Of a stretch of 41,214 nt of DNA, positions 29,231-38,608 are shown one piece after another; position 1 is the first letter of the stretch; every line of letters starts with the position of its first letter. The position numbers and the translations under genes were made by a program. The notes below the pieces were generated by a model. The model had not been told where the DNA came from and did no database searches. It saw only the letters and a program-made list of their open reading frames with translations. Origin of the DNA: Runella sp. MFBS21 (lineage in GTDB: Bacteria; Bacteroidota; Bacteroidia; Cytophagales; Spirosomataceae); NCBI RefSeq assembly GCF_029433105.1, contig NZ_JARNTW010000033.1:1-41214 (forward strand), read 5' to 3'.

Positions 29231-30685
29231 TTAAAAATTTCCTCGTTTCCGAAGACCTAGCTGTATCGCTACTGAAGATTTGTAGAGTCTACCAACATCT
29301 ATACCGAGGGCTGTGCTCCATTCAATACCTCCTAGCCAAGAGAGTGATTTTTGAACTTGTAAAATGCTCGAAAATTGTTTAGGATTACCTATCAAGGGGT
29401 AATCATAAAGTCCGTAATTGATACTAAATGACGTTTTTAGGAACCAATGACAGTCTAAATACTGGCCACTAGCCCCTAAATGAAGTAATTTGACGCGATT
29501 GTTGTTTGTTAATGAATTCTTAAGATGTGGCCATCTGCTGTTCAAATCGCTTTGTGGGGCGATAAAAGGTGTTCCTATTGTTTTACGATTATATGACCAA
29601 CCATTGGTATAAACATAATGATTGAAATAGTTGTCTTTCCCAAATACTCCTGTACTTAAATTAAAAACATCTCCTCCTTGGCTAGTAGTATTCAAAAATT
29701 CAAAAAGCATACTTTTGACTGAAAATGCATTTTCTGATTGTTGGACGGGACGGTACACGACTCCATTTAACCCATCGCCAATGTTTAAGAAGGCATAGAG
29801 AGAACCGTCCTCATATATATTTTGCCGATATAAAAACAACTCTCCTTGTTGAAGTTTCCATTTTAGGCCCATATCAATAGTGCCGAGGTGGTTCCCTACG
29901 CGACTTCCCATCCATGATTTACCCAAAACAACTCCCCACCAAGCTTCTGTAGGCGAAAGGCCATTGGGCCAGATTTGATTTTCACCACCCCACTGCACTT
30001 GATGGTTGAACCCTATAGTGGCCTGGAAGCGTGATTGGGGTTTGCCAATTGTAGCATATAAGTTTTTTTGATGAAATAGACCGTTGACTGAGGTCACTCC
30101 TTGGCCTCCATAGCCAACAGCCATTGAACCAAGCCACCCATAGGAAAAGCAGGCTTTTATTGCAATCAACTTATTGGTAAAAGGAACAACAAAATTACTG
30201 GTGAGTTTAATCTGAGGAATAGGTAGTGTATTACCTGACATAGCGAATGAGCCAGAAGTAAGTAGAGAATCACCTATGAGACCAATTACTTCGCGTTTTC
30301 TTCCAGCCAATATTCTAAAAATGCCATATTTGATTGAGGTATACCCTTCAACTAAAAAAGTTTCTGTGCCATTTTTATGAGTACTTAAATATGTTTCAAC
30401 TCCATAATTGACGTTGATATTTCGCCAATTGGGTAAGAGAGAATCAGATGTTGGAGAATATAAAGAGACATTGAACAAGGCATTCGGCGCAGTTGTAGAA
30501 ACAGTACCAAATGTATTAGCATATAACCAGAATGGGGCTCGCTGAGATGCTAATGTGGTTTTGACTTCAGCTTGATAATGAGGGCGACCAAAGGTAATAA
30601 GCTGAGCATGAGCCTTGTAAGAGTTAAGCTCAATGTAAAAAATAATAATAAGTATTGGGAGAGGTTGTAAAAATTTTATAGGCAT
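29231..30685 (-). CDS. capsule assembly Wzi family protein, copy 1
   Basis: The 484-residue protein is a clear paralogue of 27692-29173, sharing FWLYANTFGTV, AGRKREVIG, GNTLPIPQIKL, HQVQWGG, RVGNHLGTIDMG and YRQNIYEDGSLYAFLNIGDGLNG. A signal peptide ends near KAHAQ (residue 28), and the rest is beta-barrel-like. It starts 3 bases after the stop of the sugar transferase gene, so the two are probably translated together. The paired copies may bind different glycan forms or form a complex. That is inference. Confidence 0.88.
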   Translation of the reverse strand: MPIKFLQPLPILIIIFYIELNSYKAHAQLITFGRPHYQAEVKTTLASQRAPFWLYANTFGTVSTTAPNALFNVSLYSPTSDSLLPNWRNINVNYGVETYLSTHKNGTETFLVEGYTSIKYGIFRILAGRKREVIGLIGDSLLTSGSFAMSGNTLPIPQIKLTSNFVVPFTNKLIAIKACFSYGWLGSMAVGYGGQGVTSVNGLFHQKNLYATIGKPQSRFQATIGFNHQVQWGGENQIWPNGLSPTEAWWGVVLGKSWMGSRVGNHLGTIDMGLKWKLQQGELFLYRQNIYEDGSLYAFLNIGDGLNGVVYRPVQQSENAFSVKSMLFEFLNTTSQGGDVFNLSTGVFGKDNYFNHYVYTNGWSYNRKTIGTPFIAPQSDLNSRWPHLKNSLTNNNRVKLLHLGASGQYLDCHWFLKTSFSINYGLYDYPLIGNPKQFSSILQVQKSLSWLGGIEWSTALGIDVGRLYKSSVAIQLGLRKRGNF

Positions 30686-30688
30686 GAT

Positions 30689-31705
30689 TTATCTACCTAA
30701 TCCAGAAAACACTACTTTGACAGTCTGTAATATTATTTTAAAATCAAACCAAAATGATTGATGTTTGATATAATACATGTCGTATTTGTGTTTCCACATA
30801 CCATCTTCTATAGAAGCACCATAGGGGTATTTTACTTGTGCCCATCCAGTAAGACCAGGTTTGATTACATGTCTAAATTCATAGTAAGGAATAGCTGTCT
30901 TGAGCATGTCAATAAAAACTTGCCGCTCAGGACGAGGTCCAATCAGTGACATTTCGCCTTTCAGTATATTGAATAATTGAGGCATTTCGTCGATACGAGT
31001 TTTTCGAATAAACTTTCCGACCTTGGTGACGCGAGGATCGTTTTTGGAAGCCCATTGAGCGCCATTGGCTTCAGCATTAGTAGCCATTGATCTAAATTTG
31101 ATGACTTCAAATTCAATATTATACAGGCCCACCCGCCTTTGACGATAAAAAATAGGTCCTTTTGATTCTAGTTTGATTGCAATTGCGGTAAGTATCATGA
31201 CAGGAGCAAATACAACTAATAGAATGAGCGTATAAATGATATCAAAGATACGTTTGGTAGCTATTTTGGTTTTATTACGGAGCACTGAGAAGTCTTCCTT
31301 CGTTAGGAAATAGTCTCCATTGAGTAGACTCACTTCAGTAAAACGATTTTTGTTTTCCAAGAAATCAACTAGAGGCATTACTTCTACTCCATTTTCAATG
31401 TTTTTTAACAAAAACTCCCGACTTTCATCATTTAAATAAGCTGCATTGTAGTATGTGATGGTTTCATCCTTCCTAAAGATTCTACTGCAATTATTAAAGA
31501 CAGGGTGCAAGGAGTATTCACTTAGCACTTTATCAATTAAAACAATACTTTTAGGAGGGCAGAAAATATAGAGAGGTTCGTATGCTTCAGCTGGCTGAGG
31601 TATTAGCTTATTAACGTAAGATACCAGAATAGAAAGTTCTTCATCCTCTTTTAAGAAATCGTCGTCAGTGGCTATTGAAAAATGATCTTTAGTAAATTTG
31701 TTCAT
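30689..31705 (-). CDS. polyprenyl-phosphate sugar-1-phosphate transferase (initiating glycosyltransferase)
   Basis: The enzyme moves a sugar phosphate from a nucleotide sugar to undecaprenyl phosphate, the first step in exopolysaccharide or O-antigen units. The C-terminal catalytic domain has the signatures PIFYRQRRVG (184-193), VIKFRSM (201-207), RKTRIDEMPQLFNILKGEMSLIGPRPE (spanning 234-260) with catalytic Asp239-Glu240, and GLTGWAQV. A single hydrophobic anchor lies at 154-177. Residues 1-150 are a soluble domain that replaces the four extra membrane helices of WcaJ-type enzymes. It heads the minus-strand group with two Wzi proteins. Confidence 0.9.
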   Translation of the reverse strand: MNKFTKDHFSIATDDDFLKEDEELSILVSYVNKLIPQPAEAYEPLYIFCPPKSIVLIDKVLSEYSLHPVFNNCSRIFRKDETITYYNAAYLNDESREFLLKNIENGVEVMPLVDFLENKNRFTEVSLLNGDYFLTKEDFSVLRNKTKIATKRIFDIIYTLILLVVFAPVMILTAIAIKLESKGPIFYRQRRVGLYNIEFEVIKFRSMATNAEANGAQWASKNDPRVTKVGKFIRKTRIDEMPQLFNILKGEMSLIGPRPERQVFIDMLKTAIPYYEFRHVIKPGLTGWAQVKYPYGASIEDGMWKHKYDMYYIKHQSFWFDFKIILQTVKVVFSGLGR

Positions 31706-31930
31706 ACAGGTTTCCTGATGGTATTACTCTTATGCATTCAATTTTGCTAAACGGTATATATATATACTTGAATAGCATATAAATACATATTAATATAAAT
31801 AAAGCAGTAAGCTGCTATAAAAGTAGGGGGCTTTTTTGGGAAAAACAAGCCCCAAAATGACCGTTTGATAAGTTTTAAAAAGATTGATTAGTAAGAGCTT
31901 GAGGTATCATCATTTTTTGAAGAAGCGGTT

Positions 31931-31961
31931 TTTGCATTTCATTTTTTTAAAATTACATTTG
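31931..31961 (+). promoter_or_regulatory. Bacteroidetes-type promoter of the epimerase gene
   Basis: TTTG (31931-31934) is followed after exactly 19 bases by TACATTTG (31954-31961), a perfect fit to the TTTG-N19-TAnnTTTG consensus. Transcription would start near 31968, about 30 bases before the ATG at 32000. Confidence 0.8.
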
Positions 31962-31999
31962 CACGCTATTGAGATGACGTTTTACAAAACAACTAAGGA

Positions 32000-32977
32000 A
32001 TGAAAAGAGCAATTGTTTGTGGAGCCGGAGGATTTATTGGCGGCCACTTGGTAAAAAGATTAAAATCGCTTGGTTATTGGGTGAAAGGTATAGATGTAAA
32101 GTACAATGAGTTTGAGGAAAGCGTCGCAGATGAGTTTGTAATTGGAGATTTGCGGGACCCCCAAATATGTGAAAGAGAGATTGTGAAGGACATTGATGAA
32201 GTATATCAATTGGCTGCTGATATGGGAGGGGCAGGTTACATTTTTACGGGAGATCACGATGCAGTAGTGATGCACAACTCCGCCCTTTGTAATTTAAATG
32301 TTTTAGAGGCAAGTAGATTGGCAGGGGTAAAAAAGATATTTTACTCGTCTTCAGCTTGTATTTATCCTGAATACAATCAACTTGATCCTAATAATCCTAA
32401 GTGTTCGGAGGAGTCGGCGTATCCTGCTGCACCAGATAGCGAGTATGGGTGGGAGAAACTTTTTAGCGAGCGTTTGTATTTGTCATATGGGCGTAATTAT
32501 GGAATGGAAGTCAGAGTTGCTAGATTTCATAATATTTTTGGTCCTCAAGGAACTTGGCGTGGAGGTAGAGAAAAAGCTCCGGCAGCAATCTGCCGTAAAG
32601 TAGCCGAAACCGAAGACAGTGGTGCTATTGAGATATGGGGTGATGGACTTCAAACAAGATCCTTTTTGTATATTGATGAGTGCTTGGATGGTGTATTAAG
32701 ACTTATGGAATCTAACGAAACGGGTCCTTTTAACATTGGTTCAGAAGAAATGATATCACTCAATGACTTCGCAAAAATGGTAATTGGGATTTCGGGTAAA
32801 AATTTGTCAATTAATAATGTAAAAGGGCCTCAGGGTGTAAGAGGTAGAAATTCAGATAATGCTCTCATTAAGAAATCTCTTCAATGGGCCCCTTCTCTGC
32901 CGCTTAAAATAGGAGTAGAAAAAACTTATGAATGGATAAATAGTCAGGTCGAAAGCCTCAAGCTAATTTCGTTATAA
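32000..32977 (+). CDS. gme: GDP-mannose 3,5-epimerase
   Basis: The enzyme converts GDP-D-mannose to GDP-L-galactose and GDP-L-gulose, known mainly from plant vitamin C synthesis. The 325-residue product is an extended SDR with GAGGFIG (8-14) for NAD binding. It shows the strongly conserved GME signatures ADMGGAG (73-79), SSSACIYPE (116-124), YGWEK (149-153), RFHNIFGP, RGGREKAPAAICRK (187-200), GDGLQTRSF and GVRGRNSDN. Cys120 and Lys192 are 72 residues apart, the same spacing as the catalytic Cys145 and Lys217 of the plant enzyme. In this setting it likely supplies an unusual L-sugar for exopolysaccharide. It is followed after 20 bases by a glycosyltransferase gene. Confidence 0.88.
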   Translation: MKRAIVCGAGGFIGGHLVKRLKSLGYWVKGIDVKYNEFEESVADEFVIGDLRDPQICEREIVKDIDEVYQLAADMGGAGYIFTGDHDAVVMHNSALCNLNVLEASRLAGVKKIFYSSSACIYPEYNQLDPNNPKCSEESAYPAAPDSEYGWEKLFSERLYLSYGRNYGMEVRVARFHNIFGPQGTWRGGREKAPAAICRKVAETEDSGAIEIWGDGLQTRSFLYIDECLDGVLRLMESNETGPFNIGSEEMISLNDFAKMVIGISGKNLSINNVKGPQGVRGRNSDNALIKKSLQWAPSLPLKIGVEKTYEWINSQVESLKLISL

Positions 32978-32997
32978 AACTAAACAGAGGAGTTTTC

Positions 32998-34242
32998 ATG
33001 AGGCAACAAAGAATCTTGGTTCTGTGCCAGCACTTTTACCCAGAAATGGTTTCAACTGGGTTGCACATGACTGAGTTATTTACTAATCTGGCTGAGTTTG
33101 AGCACAACAAAATAACTGTGTTCTGTACATATCCTTCGAAAGAGGAATTTGTTCAGAAGGATTTACTACCTACCCAAGAAAGGTATAAAAATGTAAAAAT
33201 CTATAGGGTTTCTAACTTGGGCCAACAGCACGGCTCTATTTTTCAGCGGTTACTTTTTTCGATTTCTTATTTTTTAAAGGCTTTTTGGTTTAGTTTGAGA
33301 TATAGAAAATCCTTTGATTTAATAATCATCTCCACTAATCCTCCATTCATCGGCTTTGTTGCGTATATACTAAAACGTTTTTTTTGTATTCCATATATTC
33401 TTATAGTATATGATATATACCCCGAAATAGCTATTTTGCTGGATGTTTTAAAACCTTCCTCTGTGACAGCTAAGATTTGGTCATGGTTTACAAAATTAAT
33501 TTACAATCATGCAGATAGGCTAGTGGTGATTGGAGAGGACATGCGAAAGATTGTAATGGAAAAATTAAAGCTTCATTTGTGGGAGCGTATTGTGTTGATT
33601 CACAATTGGGCTGATTCGAGAGAGATACAACCTGTAGAGAAAGAAAAAAATAATTTCCTAAAGCAGTATCACTTACAAGACAAAATTGTATTACAATATT
33701 CTGGAACCATGGGCAGAACTCACAATATAGAACCTATTTTAGAAGCAGCATTGGAACTCAAAGCAGAGCAAGATATTGTATTTATGTTTGTGGGTGGAGG
33801 TAATAAGAAGAAGATAGTAGAGCAGTTTGTAAAAACACACGAACTAAACAATGTTATAGTACTACCTTATCAGCCTTTTGAAGTATTACCTCAGACTTTA
33901 TCGGCAGCTACTTTTTCCTTTGTCTGCTTGGAAGATGAGTTTACGGGCTATTCTGTTCCTAGCAAATCCTACGGAATTATGGCGAGTAAGTCGCCTATCA
34001 TAGGCTTACTAAGGGAAGACTCTGAAATTGCGGATACTATCCGTCAGTACGATTGCGGAGTACTTTATTCAAAGAATAATAATCAATCACTAAGTGATTT
34101 TTTGCTAGAGCTTCTTAAAAACAAAGAGAGAATTCAACAAATGGGCGAAAATGGTTATAAGGCTTTTCTACAGCATTTTGATTTACAGATTTCTGTGGGG
34201 AAGTATCAAAAGCTAATTGAGTCAGTGAGTACTAAGGCATAA
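32998..34242 (+). CDS. glycosyltransferase family 4 (WbuB-like)
   Basis: The 414-residue GT-B enzyme has an N-terminal acceptor domain (VLCQHFYPEMVSTGLHMTEL) and a C-terminal donor domain with YSGTMGRTHNIEPILEAAL, MFVGGGNKKKIVE, and SVPSKSYGIMASKSPIIGL containing the E/DxxK-like nucleotide-binding area. The long hydrophobic stretch IISTNPPFIGFVAYILKRFF suggests membrane attachment. It sits in an operon with the epimerase, so it may transfer the L-sugar made by that enzyme; this is inferred from position. Its 3' end overlaps the convergent gene at 34232 by 11 bases. Confidence 0.86.
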   Translation: MRQQRILVLCQHFYPEMVSTGLHMTELFTNLAEFEHNKITVFCTYPSKEEFVQKDLLPTQERYKNVKIYRVSNLGQQHGSIFQRLLFSISYFLKAFWFSLRYRKSFDLIIISTNPPFIGFVAYILKRFFCIPYILIVYDIYPEIAILLDVLKPSSVTAKIWSWFTKLIYNHADRLVVIGEDMRKIVMEKLKLHLWERIVLIHNWADSREIQPVEKEKNNFLKQYHLQDKIVLQYSGTMGRTHNIEPILEAALELKAEQDIVFMFVGGGNKKKIVEQFVKTHELNNVIVLPYQPFEVLPQTLSAATFSFVCLEDEFTGYSVPSKSYGIMASKSPIIGLLREDSEIADTIRQYDCGVLYSKNNNQSLSDFLLELLKNKERIQQMGENGYKAFLQHFDLQISVGKYQKLIESVSTKA

Positions 34243-35380
34243 TATCGACTTCTTTGAAAAGCTTTTGGACTTTGTCATTAAACTTATCTATTGAGAAGTT
34301 TTGTACATGATTTAAAGCATTTTGACTCATGCGAGTATATTCTGTAGGGTTTTGGACAATCTCTGCAATGCGTTGTGCGATGGCTGTAGGGTTATTATAA
34401 GGTACCAAGATACCCGTTTCGTTATCAATGACCATATCTGGTATGGCTCGGTAAGATGTAGATATTACTACCGAACCATACGACATTGCTTCTAAGATGG
34501 AAACAGGTTGACCTTCACTGTTATAATTAGTTGGGAGTAGGAAGAAATCAGCTAGTTGAAGAAAATTCTGTTTTTTTTCTCCCGTTACAGATCCGTGATA
34601 GAATACAAATTCTTTTAATTGATGTTCATTAATATAAGATTCAAAAAGACTAAAGGCTTGTTTCTCATTATTAGTGTTTTGGTCATCACTGTGTGAGAAG
34701 AAGGTTCCACAGAAATCACACCTCACATTTAGCTTATAATCTTTGTGTAATATTGATACTGCCTTTAAAACATCGAAATACCCTTTACTCTCAATAAGAT
34801 TGGATAAATATAGTAGTCGAATCGTTGGTTTGCTTGTATTGATAGTCCGTGGAAGCGCAAGAGGAAGGGGGATACCGCAAGGAATAGCTACTAATTTTTG
34901 AGGAGGGATACCTGGAATATCGAAGAGAGATCGTAAACTTTCGCCTAATATGATTATTTTGTCAGTATATTTAAATGAAAAACTGAGAATGTTTTGGATT
35001 ATGTTAGGTTGATTTTGATAAAAATCAATATACTCGCCACAATGGAAGTGAAGGATTACTTTATGATTAAAAACACACTTTGACCATAGAATAATCGGTA
35101 TATTTCTTAACGCCCCTAATTGGCTTCGTGCACCGCTTAAATAAATGATTTTGCAGCCAAATGCACTTTTATACATACATTTGATAATAAATAAAATGTA
35201 CGATATAGTTTTTCGAAATTTATGAGTAATGTTTTTTGCGTATGATTCGTAAGGAAAAGCAAGTTTAATAATTTGCACTCTTTTGCTGATGAAGTCAGCG
35301 TAAATTTGCTCAGTGATAACTGATTGGCCTGTGATTGGGGGAGAAAATAAACCAATAAAAATAACTTTTCGATTTAACAT
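34232..35380 (-). CDS. glycosyltransferase family 4
   Basis: The 382-residue protein has the GT4 fold: an N-terminal domain with FIGLFSPPITGQSVITEQI, and a C-terminal domain with IRLLYLSNLIESKGYFDVLKA, FYHGSVTGEKKQNFLQLADFFLLPT and the E-x7-E motif region EGQPVSILEAMSYGSVVIS. The latter binds the nucleotide sugar. It is convergent with the previous gene and lies 68 bases downstream of a third glycosyltransferase on the same strand. The specific sugar and linkage cannot be told from sequence. Confidence 0.87.
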   Translation of the reverse strand: MLNRKVIFIGLFSPPITGQSVITEQIYADFISKRVQIIKLAFPYESYAKNITHKFRKTISYILFIIKCMYKSAFGCKIIYLSGARSQLGALRNIPIILWSKCVFNHKVILHFHCGEYIDFYQNQPNIIQNILSFSFKYTDKIIILGESLRSLFDIPGIPPQKLVAIPCGIPLPLALPRTINTSKPTIRLLYLSNLIESKGYFDVLKAVSILHKDYKLNVRCDFCGTFFSHSDDQNTNNEKQAFSLFESYINEHQLKEFVFYHGSVTGEKKQNFLQLADFFLLPTNYNSEGQPVSILEAMSYGSVVISTSYRAIPDMVIDNETGILVPYNNPTAIAQRIAEIVQNPTEYTRMSQNALNHVQNFSIDKFNDKVQKLFKEVDIMP

Positions 35381-35448
35381 AGTCTGTTTAAGAAAATGGT
35401 ATTTAGCGGTTATTAGGTGAATAGTTAGATAGCAGCAGCAAAGTTTAA

Positions 35449-36651
35449 TTATAATTGACTAGTAGCTTGAATAGCTTCTAATGCACCTTGGGCAAATCGT
35501 TCAGGAGTCCATTGTTGAATATGACTGAATGCTTCTTTGCCAATTTTAGCAGAAAGTGTAGTGTCGACTGCAAATTTTTGCATGATATTTGCTAATTCTT
35601 TTTTCTTTTGGGGATCAAAAATGAACCCTGTCTTAGAGTCAATTACCAAATCTTCTACACACCCAACATGTGATGATACAACGACAGGTGCTTCACATGA
35701 CATTGCTTCGTTGATCACTAAACCCCACTCTTCTTGAAGGCTTGGAAGTATAAATGCCTCACAATAAGTAAAGAATAAGGGTGTAGTGTCAATTTGTTGA
35801 AAAGGGAAAAATACTATCTCTGCTTTGGGAATTGATGGGTTACTCGATTCAAGACCCTCGCGGATAGAAATGCCTAAATTGGTTGCGAGTGTGCGGAGCT
35901 TATCTTTTTCTGGGCCTTCTCCAACTAATACAAGAGCTATTTCAGTTGAAGGATGCTCACTAACATAAAGGGCGTATGATTCTATGAGAAAGCCTAAATT
36001 TTTCTTTTTAACAAATCTTCCTAAATTAAGGAAGTACTTCTTGGGTAAACCTGGGTGTGGGTGTGAGGGCTGAGTTAGATTTTTCCATTTGATAGCTTCA
36101 CTGTGGAAATATTTAACATCTACGACATTGCTAGCTAAAAATACTTTTTGAGGTGAGATTCCATATTTTGTGATATATCTTATATGAGGTGCACCTGCCA
36201 CTAATGCTGCGTCAAACATTTTGATAATTATACCTTTAATTTTACGACGTATTTTACCTTGCTTTTCTGTATGATCCCATGAGTCACACATTAATATTGT
36301 TTTACAGTTGCAAAGTTTAGAGACTAAAAGACACAAGAGGTAAGGTAAGGGAGAGTAGCTTGGTAAAAATATTACCTCAATTTCATGCTTTTTAAGGACT
36401 TTGTAGAAATAATATGCTAATTTAAGTGATTTTAGGATTGTAGCGGGCTGATTCTTACAGAAAGTAGTTACTGGTAACTGTGCTGGATAGGCGGGTTCCC
36501 AAGCGTATATATCACTAACTTTTGCAAACTGGTAGGCATGTAAAATGCATTTTTGATTTACTAATGCGTTGTTAAGAGCTTCTATTCGGGCAACATGGTA
36601 GGGGCCAAAATCAGCGTATAAAATTGATATTTTTAAATGTTTGTAACTCAT
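35449..36651 (-). CDS. glycosyltransferase family 4
   Basis: The 400-residue GT-B enzyme has an N-terminal domain (ISILYADFGPYHVARIEALN) and a donor domain with FLNLGRFVKKKNLGFLIESYALY, VLVGEGPEKDKLRTLA and the conserved EAFILPSLQEEWGLVINEAMSCEAPVVVS (seen in part), where the two glutamates of EEWGLVINE bind the donor. The last residues (ERFAQGALEAIQATSQ) are helical. It is upstream of, and on the same strand as, the gene at 34232-35380, and both belong to the polysaccharide locus. Confidence 0.87.
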   Translation of the reverse strand: MSYKHLKISILYADFGPYHVARIEALNNALVNQKCILHAYQFAKVSDIYAWEPAYPAQLPVTTFCKNQPATILKSLKLAYYFYKVLKKHEIEVIFLPSYSPLPYLLCLLVSKLCNCKTILMCDSWDHTEKQGKIRRKIKGIIIKMFDAALVAGAPHIRYITKYGISPQKVFLASNVVDVKYFHSEAIKWKNLTQPSHPHPGLPKKYFLNLGRFVKKKNLGFLIESYALYVSEHPSTEIALVLVGEGPEKDKLRTLATNLGISIREGLESSNPSIPKAEIVFFPFQQIDTTPLFFTYCEAFILPSLQEEWGLVINEAMSCEAPVVVSSHVGCVEDLVIDSKTGFIFDPQKKKELANIMQKFAVDTTLSAKIGKEAFSHIQQWTPERFAQGALEAIQATSQL

Positions 36652-37057
36652 TGGTAATAATGAATTTCAGCAAAAAGAAAAGTGGTTATATACTCATTCT
36701 TGGCCTGTTTTAGAGGTAAGGAAAAGTTATATATCTATGAGCTTTATCAGAGGTGTCATGAAAAAGATTACTAGAAATGCGACCATTATAGGGAATGATT
36801 CTGGGAGGGGTTTTACTTATACTTGCTGATTGATAAATAGTTACGTATTGATTTTATAAAATATGTAATTGAATACTTTGATAGGAGATATAATTTTTAA
36901 GTTCGAATATACAATGAAGAAGGGTAAACAACAAACCCACTAGTACTAATGAATTTACAATTTGGCTACTGGGGAATATAAATCTAAATCAAGTTTAAGA
37001 TTATATATAAATAAAAGCTGTATATATAGAAATCAGAAAAAGAGTAGGGATATAAAG
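36652..37057. other. AT-rich non-coding stretch
   Basis: No gene is supported in this 400-base AT-rich stretch between the glycosyltransferase and curlin genes. It must hold the promoter of the minus-strand gene at 36651, but no clear TAnnTTTG box was found. Confidence 0.5.
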
Positions 37058-37089
37058 TAATAGAGCTAGGTATACACCTAGCTCTATTA
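37058..37089 (-). terminator. terminator of the first curlin gene
   Basis: TAATAGAGCTAGGT (37058-37071) pairs perfectly with ACCTAGCTCTATTA (37076-37089) around a 4-base loop. It begins 8 bases after the stop codon at 37098. Confidence 0.87.
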
Positions 37090-37097
37090 TAAATTAG

Positions 37098-38525
37098 CTA
37101 AATACCATTCTGAGTAATAGAAAATGAGTTGTTATTACCAGTTTGAGTGCTAGTGAAGGTGTTTCCGCCCCCGTTTTGAACAGCGAAGATAGAGTTCCCG
37201 TCACCATTTTGGGTAAATGTTGCGGTGTTGAGGCTCCCTAATTGTTCCAGCGATGCAGAGTTAGAATTACCAGTTTGTGTTATTTCAGCCATGTTTCCTT
37301 CTGCAAGTTGGGTAAGATAAGCAAAGTTTTCATTACCTGTTTGAGTAACCTTTCCAGTTTGGTTTATTCCAGCTTGGCCAATTTGAACACTGTTATCCAT
37401 TCCTGTTTGTGTGATAGAGGCATCGTGACTAGGACCTTCTAATTGAGAAATATCAGCGCTGTTGCCAGTACCAATTTGTTTGATATAAGCTACGTGTTCA
37501 TCATTGGATTGCGAAATAGAAGCCATATTAGGAGAGCCTAAAGCATCGGCATTTTGTTCGATAGTTGCCGTAGAACCATGTGAAGCAGCTTGTGCAATTG
37601 TGGCTTCATTGGCTCCTCCTCCGATTGCATTTTGGGTAATAGAAACCATACTATTAGCCCCGCCGGGGGTATTCTGGTCTACAGAAGCTTTGTTAGAAGA
37701 GCCTTCTCCATCCGCTGTTTGTTTTACAGTTACAGTTTCAAACCAGCCGTTTTGGACTACAGTAGCTTCGTTAGATGAAGCTGCTTTTGCATCTTGTGTA
37801 ATATCAGCTGAAGCTTGGTAACTTCCCCCATTTTGAGTTACATTGGCTGTATTACTAGAACCCATACCTGTACTAGTTTGATTCAAGAGTATATTGCCAA
37901 TAGCATCGGCTTGTTGAAGTATAACAGCTGTGTTACTACTAAAATCTGTGGCATTTTGTGTTACATCTGCGGTTGAACCAAGATTAGCATCTTTTTGGGT
38001 AATTTCAGCTGTGTTGGCGCCACCGTGAGTTGCCTCTTGATTAAGAGTAGCTGTTTCAGTATTTCCTTCTTGAGTAACTGTCCCAGTATTTGCTCCAGCA
38101 GTGTGTGATTTTTGATTGATTGTAGCAGTAGTTCCTTGACCACTAGTAGGTGCTTGAGTAATAGTTGCAGTATTGCTACTACCATCGCTATCCGTATTTT
38201 GATCAATCGTAGCTGTAGCACCAGCACTGTTTTGATCAATTGTCGCAGTGTTGTCAGCACTAGCGGTAGCTACTTGAGTAACTTTAGCTGTGTTTTGGTC
38301 AACAGTGCTAGTTTGTGTAATTCCTGCGGTGTTTGTAGAACCATCACCGTCGGCTGTTTGATTGAGTTCGCCCGTATTCCCAACCCCTCCACTAATGGTT
38401 TGTGAAATAGTTGTAACCGTGTTTGAACCTCCATTGGTAGCAGTTTGATTGTTGGTAAATACATTTTGAGAATAAGCAGCTATGGCAAAAAGTAAGCTAG
38501 CTACAGTAAGTGTTAATTTTTTCAT
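37098..38525 (-). CDS. curlin-repeat (CsgA/CsgB-like) amyloid fibre protein
   Basis: I start it at ATG 38525 (475 residues), because the signal peptide MKKLTLTVASLLFAIAAYSQ begins there and the 26 codons before it are charged and unlike a leader. The mature protein is built of curlin-type repeats with the pattern N-x-A-x-I-x-Q, often followed by xGxxN. The N-terminal half uses longer units with SSNTAxxTQ, and the C-terminal part uses short regular ones such as TGNSNSASLEQ and TQTGNNNSFSITQNG. Such proteins form extracellular amyloid fibres after export through CsgG-type pores, none of which is in this window. A paralogue lies at 40711-41214, beyond a decayed insertion sequence. Confidence 0.88.
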   Translation of the reverse strand: MKKLTLTVASLLFAIAAYSQNVFTNNQTATNGGSNTVTTISQTISGGVGNTGELNQTADGDGSTNTAGITQTSTVDQNTAKVTQVATASADNTATIDQNSAGATATIDQNTDSDGSSNTATITQAPTSGQGTTATINQKSHTAGANTGTVTQEGNTETATLNQEATHGGANTAEITQKDANLGSTADVTQNATDFSSNTAVILQQADAIGNILLNQTSTGMGSSNTANVTQNGGSYQASADITQDAKAASSNEATVVQNGWFETVTVKQTADGEGSSNKASVDQNTPGGANSMVSITQNAIGGGANEATIAQAASHGSTATIEQNADALGSPNMASISQSNDEHVAYIKQIGTGNSADISQLEGPSHDASITQTGMDNSVQIGQAGINQTGKVTQTGNENFAYLTQLAEGNMAEITQTGNSNSASLEQLGSLNTATFTQNGDGNSIFAVQNGGGNTFTSTQTGNNNSFSITQNGI

Positions 38526-38600
38526 AAAAAAAATGGATTTAAATTGATATTTTTTGTGACTTCTATTATGCTTGAGAACTTTATACATAATGAAGCGTTG

Positions 38601-38608
38601 CAAATGTA
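38601..38608 (-). promoter_or_regulatory. -7 element upstream of the curlin gene
   Basis: Minus-strand TACATTTG (38608-38601) is a perfect TAnnTTTG box about 75 bases before the ATG at 38525. No -33 TTTG is seen at the right distance, so an activator may be needed, as is common for fibre genes. Confidence 0.55.

Noticed and set aside
37504..38405. Plus-strand frames opposite the first curlin gene
   Set aside because: They mirror the curlin repeats and show no independent domain.
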